Assembly (NCBI RefSeq): GCF_025140835.1
Contig: NZ_CP081153.1
Span: 2,947,001 to 3,011,000 of the forward strand
DNA length: 64,000 nt
DNA from: Aliiroseovarius sp. M344
GTDB taxonomy: Bacteria > Pseudomonadota > Alphaproteobacteria > Rhodobacterales > Rhodobacteraceae
Direction: 5' to 3'
Numbering within the stretch: the stretch's first letter is position 1; the number at the start of each line of letters is the position of its first letter. The notes under the pieces are model-generated. The model did no database searches, had not been told where the DNA came from, and saw only the letters and a list, made by a program, of their open reading frames with translations. The position numbers and the translations under genes were made by a program. Shown piece after piece: positions 63,378 to 64,000 of the stretch.

Positions 63378-64000
63378 GCCGGCACCTCAACAGATACTAC
63401 CGTCTGCAGGCCAATCTTGCCAATTGTTAACGCCTTCAATCGACCCTCGACGACCGCACGGAAGGCTGCTCGGAACCCTCGGCGGCCAAGGCCACTTGCT
63501 GCGATTAAATTTGCCAGTGTCGTCGGAGCGGCCTGATGCTTGGCAGCACGAATAATGTCTTCGTCTGCTTCGTCATCCGTCTTCTTTGAAAACTCATGAT
63601 ATCGCTGAGCATTAAGAGCTTGTGCCCTCGTGAAATCCGCTTCACTCATCAGAATGACATCGTCAGCGAAATGGCCTGGCAATGCAGCGCGCACGTAAGC
63701 AAGCCTGACATCAAAGTCGTATTTCTCGACATGATCAATCGGCTTGACCGCGATGGCATAGCAACGCTCGTCAGCCAACGTCACCTGGTAGTCGAAAGTG
63801 TGCTCGTGTAGGCTGCCATCTGGGAGGAAGAACGGAACTGGCGCCGGCTGATCCCATACATCAACTACATCACCGCGTGAGCTGATCAGCAGAATGCACA
63901 TCAATTCCAGCAAGCTTTCGTAGACGACAATCTTCTGGCGGCCGTTCAGTCTGAGGACCAGCGTTCCTCGGCAACTGGCGCGGGAGCGCCAGTTGATCTT
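63374..64000 (-). CDS. tnsA: TnsA-type endonuclease, N-terminus cut by window edge
   Basis: The frame stays open to the right edge (208 codons visible plus stop), reading from the edge through VVYESLLELMCILLIS, VWDQPAPVPF, HTFDYQVTLADERCYAIAVKP and on to a C-terminal winged-helix-like part. The order Glu (YES / LLE), QP, Asp (FDY), then Lys (VKP) 16 residues later is that of TnsA, which cuts the 5' transposon ends so that movement is cut-and-paste. The usual Glu or Gln two residues before the Lys is Ala. The true start lies outside the window. Confidence 0.75.
   Translation of the reverse strand, partial: KINWRSRASCRGTLVLRLNGRQKIVVYESLLELMCILLISSRGDVVDVWDQPAPVPFFLPDGSLHEHTFDYQVTLADERCYAIAVKPIDHVEKYDFDVRLAYVRAALPGHFADDVILMSEADFTRAQALNAQRYHEFSKKTDDEADEDIIRAAKHQAAPTTLANLIAASGLGRRGFRAAFRAVVEGRLKALTIGKIGLQTVVSVEVPA

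Larger units (their letters stand above)
58145..64000 (-). mobile_element. Tn7-like transposon core (tnsA-tnsB-tnsC-tniQ), truncated by window edge
   Basis: Four overlapping or nearly abutting minus-strand genes encode a TnsA-type nuclease, a DDE transposase, an AAA+ transposition ATPase and a TniQ protein. This gene order defines Tn7-like elements. The leftward boundary is placed at 58145, where a TGT begins a set of TGACA repeats. The tnsA-proximal end and any cargo on that side lie beyond 64000. No Cas gene or CRISPR array is visible, so targeting is expected to rely on the TniQ protein. Confidence 0.8.

Noticed and set aside
58080..64000. CRISPR-associated transposon (CAST)
   Set aside because: No cas gene, spacer array or short CAST-type TniQ is visible in the window. 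TnsA presence argues against type V-K; type I-F or I-B parts could only be outside the window.
1..64000. tRNA, rRNA and CRISPR arrays
   Set aside because: Scanned by eye for cloverleaf-like GTTCRA blocks and regularly spaced repeats in intergenic regions; none found.

Overview
The window reads as a chromosomal segment of a marine Rhodobacteraceae (Roseobacter-group alphaproteobacterium). Reasons: codon usage is G+C rich; it carries a DUF1674 protein, a DUF5665 protein, a VPLPA-CTERM-type sorted protein and a spike-base protein of the RCAP_rcc01079 type; its TRAP/TTT/ABC transporter content is typical of the group; and TTAA-N7-TTAA (CtrA-like) boxes are present. The species cannot be named from the sequence alone.

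Layout. 1-11.2 kb is housekeeping: rsmB (cut by the left edge), a DUF1674 protein, dapB, rbfA-truB, deoA, a DUF1643 protein, an RTX calcium-binding protein, a DUF5665 membrane protein, rpsO, a fatty-acid-hydroxylase-family protein and pnp, which has a structured leader. 11.2-19.4 kb holds a VPLPA-CTERM protein, a polyamine-type ABC importer (binding protein, ATPase, two permeases, one with an unusual C-terminal tail), a divergent sulfatase and a haloacid dehalogenase-type protein. 19.5-27.3 kb is a tricarboxylate-transporter (TctCBA) operon with AtuA-like and DUF4387 proteins, divergent from a TctDE-like two-component system whose kinase gene overlaps an extra periplasmic binding-protein gene. 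ilvD follows.

29.3-44.1 kb is an exopolysaccharide/capsule locus: UDP-sugar epimerase, UDP-HexNAc dehydrogenase, PglK-like flippase, three glycosyltransferases, a HAD plus UbiA-like pair, an EpsG-like polymerase, a Wza-type export lipoprotein, a Wzc-type tyrosine autokinase and an ExoY-like initiating sugar transferase. Immediately next to it (44.2-45.7 kb) is a three-gene operon resembling gene-transfer-agent head-spike genes (spike base, LamG-like fibre, small unknown). In Rhodobacter capsulatus such spikes bind capsule, so virion adhesin and receptor synthesis may be encoded side by side here. A CtrA-like box lies upstream of the polysaccharide operon, a triple box upstream of the RTX/DUF5665 pair, and a degenerate one upstream of the spike operon.

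45.8-52.4 kb is a Dpp-type peptide ABC importer operon ending in a LysR regulator. 52.6-58.1 kb is a TetR-controlled RND efflux operon with a clear palindromic operator in its promoter. From about 58.15 kb to beyond the right edge lies the core of a Tn7-like transposon, read leftward: TnsA-type nuclease (cut by the edge), DDE transposase (TnsB/TniA), AAA+ ATPase (TnsC/TniB) and a long TniQ, then a strong terminator. A probable transposon end follows, with a terminal TGT and three TGACA-N5-TYTG repeats. No cas genes, CRISPR arrays, rRNA or tRNA genes were seen.
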